Shown here: piece after piece, positions 10,780 to 13,789 of the stretch
How the letters are laid out: each line of letters opens with the position of its first letter
How positions within the stretch are numbered: the stretch's first letter is position 1
Source of the DNA: JBMNRY01 sp050944915
Lineage (GTDB): Bacteria; Bacillota; Limnochordia; JAAZLZ01
Assembly (NCBI GenBank): GCA_050944915.1
Contig: JBMNRY010000056.1
Location: 1-13,789 of the forward strand
DNA: 13,789 nt
Reading direction: 5' to 3'
Notes under the pieces: generated by a model
Told to the model about the DNA's origin: nothing
Database searches by the model: none
Seen by the model: only the letters and a program-made list of their open reading frames with translations
Translations under genes and position numbers: made by a program

Positions 10780-12032
10780 GATTTTTCTTGTCCAGCCTCT
10801 AATAATCTTTGGCGGTCTAATTCCTCCAAAGCACTGGCTAATCCTATCTCTATATGCTCTTTGCTCATCCCTCCTTGCATATAGACAATAAATGGCGGAC
10901 GGATGGGTGCATCGGCGCTTAATTCACTAGAGGAGCCTTGGATAAAGGTGCCCCCGGCCATGATGACATGATCATCATAACCAGGCATCGGTGCTGCTTC
11001 CGGTTGAACAAATCCATTGATGGCGCCCGCCCTTTGAATTCCTAAGCAAAAGGCCTTAATGGCCTCGGCCGAGCCCAGTTGAATAGCTTGTACTGAGTCT
11101 CCCCGAGGTTGATCCCACAGGGGTTCTACGGGATAACCCAACTGATGGAAAAGATAGGCGGCTAAAACGCCCCCCTGCAGACTCTCCCCTACCGTATGGG
11201 GCGCTTGGAAAATTCCCTGGAAGAGGATGGGGGCTGTGTTCAACATCGGGCCTACCTTTTCCGCGATACCGGGAGCCGTCATCGCCGCGGCTATGAGCTC
11301 AATGTAATCGCCCCGACCAACCACATACCCACCGGTTGGCGCCAAGGTGCCCCCAGGGTTTTTGATCAGGGATCCGGCGATGAGATCGGCCCCAGCCTCT
11401 AGGGGTTCCATTTCCTCAACGAACTCCCCGTAGCAGTTATCGACTAGGCAGATGGTATCCTTATTCACTTCCTTTACAGTCTTGACTATCCTAGCAATAT
11501 CTCCGATTTTCAGGGCGGGGCGCCAACTGTAGCCCCGAGAACGCTGGATTAGGACTAGTCTAGTCTGGGGGGAAACGGTCCTAGAGATAGCCTCTAGATC
11601 CGCTCCTCCTTCTTTCGTTAATGGTACTTCTTGATAGGTGATACCCCGGGAGAGCAAATTATTGGGAGCACTACCGATGGTGCCTATGACCTGCCTTAAG
11701 GTGTCATAAGGAGGTCCGGTGACGGAAATTAGCTCTTCACCATGACCGAGGAGAGCCGATAAACACAGGGATAGGGCGTGAGTCCCGGAAACGATTTGCG
11801 GCCGTACCAGGGCCCTCTCCCCTTTGAAAATGCTGCAGAAAACATCTTCTAATCCTTCCCGACCAGGATCGGAATATCCATACCCGGTGGTACCTGTTAA
11901 ATGGTAATCACTGATGCGGTTCTGCTGGAAGGCTCGTAATACTTTACGTTGATTGAGCAGTTTTAGTTCGTCGATTCTTTCCCATTGGGGCCGAACTTGT
12001 TCCTTGGCCCCCTTAATGAGTCGGTTGAGCAT
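10776..12032 (-). CDS. Methionine gamma-lyase family PLP enzyme (YnbB / 'aluminum resistance protein' type)
   Basis: A 418-residue fold-type I PLP protein of the family annotated as methionine gamma-lyase or aluminum resistance protein in Firmicutes (Bacillus YnbB). The features are GTTGYGYSDPGREGLEDVF (47-65), a PLP-phosphate region VSGTHALS (81-88), Asp198 in CLVDNCYGEF (ring nitrogen partner), the cofactor Lys224 in GSLIKNPGG, and GETMQG-like VGESLQGG later. The family acts on sulfur amino acids by homology, but its substrate is not established. The ATG lies inside the end of the preceding small gene (20-base overlap) with only a weak AAGG upstream, so translation is probably coupled. It is the last gene of the trp-linked run, and speD has a separate promoter after it. 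In Bacillus the gene is near glnR and hfq, not trp. Confidence 0.88.
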   Translation of the reverse strand: MLNRLIKGAKEQVRPQWERIDELKLLNQRKVLRAFQQNRISDYHLTGTTGYGYSDPGREGLEDVFCSIFKGERALVRPQIVSGTHALSLCLSALLGHGEELISVTGPPYDTLRQVIGTIGSAPNNLLSRGITYQEVPLTKEGGADLEAISRTVSPQTRLVLIQRSRGYSWRPALKIGDIARIVKTVKEVNKDTICLVDNCYGEFVEEMEPLEAGADLIAGSLIKNPGGTLAPTGGYVVGRGDYIELIAAAMTAPGIAEKVGPMLNTAPILFQGIFQAPHTVGESLQGGVLAAYLFHQLGYPVEPLWDQPRGDSVQAIQLGSAEAIKAFCLGIQRAGAINGFVQPEAAPMPGYDDHVIMAGGTFIQGSSSELSADAPIRPPFIVYMQGGMSKEHIEIGLASALEELDRQRLLEAGQEKS

Positions 12033-12279
12033 CCTTGTTCTTTTCCGCTCCTGTCTTCGGTTTGATTAAAGGTGTAGGTGTTCGTCTTAGTTCCCCTTCC
12101 AACGATTCGATGGTGGTCTGGCGTAATTGTTTTTCCGAGTGGACGATGAGACGCCATTTACCGTTATCTAGGGGCACCATCTCCGTTTCGCCGGTAATCT
12201 TTAGTTGCTTCCACAGCTTGTCGGCTACTTTTTTCATCTCTTCCCGGGAATTAAAATCGAGGGCGAAGGAAACCAACAT
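12013..12279 (-). CDS. Small hypothetical protein between trpA and the PLP enzyme
   Basis: An 88-residue protein starting MLVSFALDFNSREEMKKVADKLWKQLK. A beta strand, an amphipathic helix and two further strands (EMVPLDNGKWRLIVHSEKQL) give a small alpha/beta look, followed by a polar Pro/Lys-rich tail. No family is recognised. A GTG nine bases further out also opens the frame, but GGGGAG (overlapping the trpA stop) is eight bases from the ATG at 12279, which decides the start. It overlaps the next gene by 20 bases. The tight packing suggests cotranslation with trpA and the lyase-family gene. Confidence 0.65.
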   Translation of the reverse strand: MLVSFALDFNSREEMKKVADKLWKQLKITGETEMVPLDNGKWRLIVHSEKQLRQTTIESLEGELRRTPTPLIKPKTGAEKNKDAQPTH

Positions 12280-12292
12280 TGCGTTCACTCCC

Positions 12293-13087
12293 CTACCGGC
12301 CGTCGAGAGCCTGGCGAAATTCTTGAATGAATGCGCCGGCGGCCTTGACGGGATCGTCGTGATTATGCATCAGCTCCACTAAAGCACTGCCGATGATCAC
12401 TCCATCGGCCATCTCGGCCACAGTTTTCGCGTTTTCAGGGCTGGAAATACCAAATCCTACGGCCAAGGGCACATCGGTGTGGGCCCGTAATCGATGAATG
12501 AAGGTTTTAAGCTCCTGGTTCACTTCACTACGGGGACCGGTGACACCAGTCAGGGATACACAGTAGATAAATCCACGGGCAACCTGGCCAATGGCCGCTA
12601 ATCGGTCATCGGTCGATGTGGGGGCTGCTAGCTGAACCAAATCGATGCCCACTTGCTCGCAGGCTTTGCGCAACTCCTCCCCTTCTTCCAAGGGTAGGTC
12701 AGGCACAATTAATCCATCGACACCTGCTTGGGCTGCCCGCTGGGCGAAGGTTTGGCAACCCTTATGGTAAATGACATTATAGTATATCAAAAGCAGAAGG
12801 GGTGTTTGGAGTCCTTCCCCTCGCAACTCGGCTATCATCTCCAATATTTTCTCGCTGGTCGTTCCCCCTTGGAGGGCTCGCATGGCGGAAGCTTGAAGAA
12901 TGGGGCCGTCGGCCAGGGGATCGGAGAAGGGTACACCGATCTCGATCATATCGGCTCCTTTGGCGCTGAGTTCTTTGATGATGGCCTTCGTCGTACTTAA
13001 CGATGGATCACCCCCGGTTATGAAAGGAATGAGGGCTTTTTGTCTACTGTTTCTTAACTGGATAAAGGATTCGCTGATGCGGCCCAT
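12293..13087 (-). CDS. trpA: Tryptophan synthase alpha subunit
   Basis: A 264-residue TIM-barrel subunit that splits indole-3-glycerol phosphate to indole and glyceraldehyde-3-phosphate; indole passes to TrpB. Using ATG 13085-13087, the protein starts MGRISESFIQL, the usual family start, and the catalytic residues fall exactly at Glu49 (MIEIGVPFSDP) and Asp60 (PLADG). The loop motifs VPDLPLEE, SLTGVTGPR (phosphate binding) and VGFGIS are present. A GTG at 13099 would add four residues but has a poorer ribosome binding site, and it would overlap trpB. With the chosen start, the trpB stop codon is one base upstream, as expected for coupled trpBA. Confidence 0.97.
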   Translation of the reverse strand: MGRISESFIQLRNSRQKALIPFITGGDPSLSTTKAIIKELSAKGADMIEIGVPFSDPLADGPILQASAMRALQGGTTSEKILEMIAELRGEGLQTPLLLLIYYNVIYHKGCQTFAQRAAQAGVDGLIVPDLPLEEGEELRKACEQVGIDLVQLAAPTSTDDRLAAIGQVARGFIYCVSLTGVTGPRSEVNQELKTFIHRLRAHTDVPLAVGFGISSPENAKTVAEMADGVIIGSALVELMHNHDDPVKAAGAFIQEFRQALDGR

Positions 13088-13088
13088 T

Positions 13089-13789
13089 CTACTTTCCACC
13101 TACCTTGGAATTCTTTTGTGCTAACATGGCAGCAACTTGCTCCACATCTTTGTCACCCCGACCCGATAGACAGACGACGATGATCTTCTCCGGGGATAGT
13201 TGGGGAGCCAATTGCATGGCATAGGCGACGGCGTGGGAGCTTTCTAAGGCCGGGATGATCCCTTCCACCTGGGATAGGGTCTGGAAGGCGGCTAAAGCCT
13301 CGGCATCGGTGACCGGCAAATACTGGGCCCGCTTAGTATCCTTTAAGTGGGAATGTTGGGGTCCAACACCGGGATAGTCCAAACCGGCAGAAACGGAGTG
13401 GACAGGACTAATTTGGCCGTCCTCGTCGAAAAGGAGATAACTTAAGGCACCGTGGAGGACACCAGGTTGTCCTAAGGTTAAGCTTGCTGCATGCCTATCG
13501 GTATGGAGGCCTTCGCCTCCTGCTTCCACCCCGATGAGCTCCACTTCGGGATAGGGCAGAAACTCGGCGAAGATGCCGATGGCATTACTGCCGCCCCCGA
13601 TACAGGCGATGACGTAATCGGGAAGACGCTCAAGCTGTCCCTTGGTTTCTCGGCCGATGACCGATTGGAAATCCCGGACAATAGTGGGATAGGGATGGGG
13701 TCCCACTGCGGAACCGATGAGATAATAGGTGGTATCGACGGAAGCGACCCAATCTCGAATCGCCTCATTGGTGGCATCCTTTAATGTCC
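13089..13789 (-). CDS. trpB: Tryptophan synthase beta subunit, C-terminal part (cut by window edge)
   Basis: About 232 C-terminal residues of a protein that normally has near 400. The frame stays open to the right edge (it reads TLKDATNEAIRDWVASVDTTYYLIGSAVGPHP before position 13706), so this is truncation by the window, not a broken gene. Family motifs are CIGGGSNAIGIF (PLP phosphate loop), GVEAGGEG, HSVSAGLDYPGVGPQHS, HEGIIPALESSHA-like VEGIIPALESSHA, and CLSGRGDKD with the Ser that contacts the PLP ring nitrogen. TrpB joins indole and serine to give tryptophan in an alpha2beta2 complex with TrpA, encoded directly downstream. The GPQHS form is that of standard TrpB1. Confidence 0.96.
   Translation of the reverse strand, partial: TLKDATNEAIRDWVASVDTTYYLIGSAVGPHPYPTIVRDFQSVIGRETKGQLERLPDYVIACIGGGSNAIGIFAEFLPYPEVELIGVEAGGEGLHTDRHAASLTLGQPGVLHGALSYLLFDEDGQISPVHSVSAGLDYPGVGPQHSHLKDTKRAQYLPVTDAEALAAFQTLSQVEGIIPALESSHAVAYAMQLAPQLSPEKIIVVCLSGRGDKDVEQVAAMLAQKNSKVGGK

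Noticed and set aside
13335..13380. Gln in the TrpB motif GVGPQHS as an unusual replacement of Glu
   Set aside because: Gln at this place is normal for classical TrpB1 proteins such as the enterobacterial enzyme.
13089..13706. trpB appearing to start at a GTG at 13706, which would make it an N-terminally truncated gene
   Set aside because: The frame continues open to the window edge and encodes conserved TrpB sequence (TLKDATNEAIRDW... TTYYLIGSA), so the gene is simply cut by the window.

Overview
This window looks like chromosomal DNA from a spore-forming member of the Bacillota (Firmicutes). The evidence is a Spo0H-type sigma-H gene, a lexA gene divergent from a small yneA-like LysM gene as in Bacillus, SpeH-type AdoMet decarboxylase, YpmA/DUF4264 and DUF554 proteins, strong GGAGG ribosome binding sites, and frequent TTG and GTG starts. 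Base composition is moderate. The lineage cannot be fixed from this sequence; a deep-branching class such as Limnochordia is a guess.

Left part (1-2800): the C-terminal part of a membrane protein, a tRNA-Trp with its own promoter, and a bidirectional terminator. Then comes an orphan tungstate-binding lipoprotein gene (tupA-like, minus strand), preceded by a perfect inverted repeat that resembles a ModE molybdate/tungstate box. A plus-strand gene for a Myb/SANT-like, coiled-coil protein follows. Centre-left (2800-5170): pduL and an fmdB-type zinc-ribbon gene form a plus-strand pair. They converge on a short MgtE-type magnesium channel gene that has only the membrane domain. Its mRNA leader has a strong promoter, a 44-codon overlapping upstream ORF and two mutually exclusive hairpins.

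Centre (4927-7200): yneA-like and lexA diverge from a 200-base region with five degenerate LexA boxes over two good promoters. An unrecognised 133-residue gene converges on lexA. Centre-right (6730-10700, all minus strand): DUF554, mgtC, surE, a small two-helix membrane protein and a YpmA-like protein read as one run. sigH lies just upstream. Sigma-H-like promoter sequences occur in front of both sigH and the DUF554-led run, which suggests autoregulation and a local sigma-H regulon.

Right part (10325-13789, minus strand): the end of a trp operon (trpB cut by the window edge, then trpA), run on into a small unknown gene and a PLP-dependent methionine gamma-lyase-family gene. speD follows, with its own promoter overlapping the preceding stop codon.

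The strongest candidates for new biology are the mgtE leader (uORF plus switching hairpins), the hairpin-bridged ribosome binding site of yneA inside a five-box SOS region, the ModE-like operator on the orphan tupA, and the paired sigma-H promoters. Promoters, operators and hairpins here come from reading the sequence, not from experiment.
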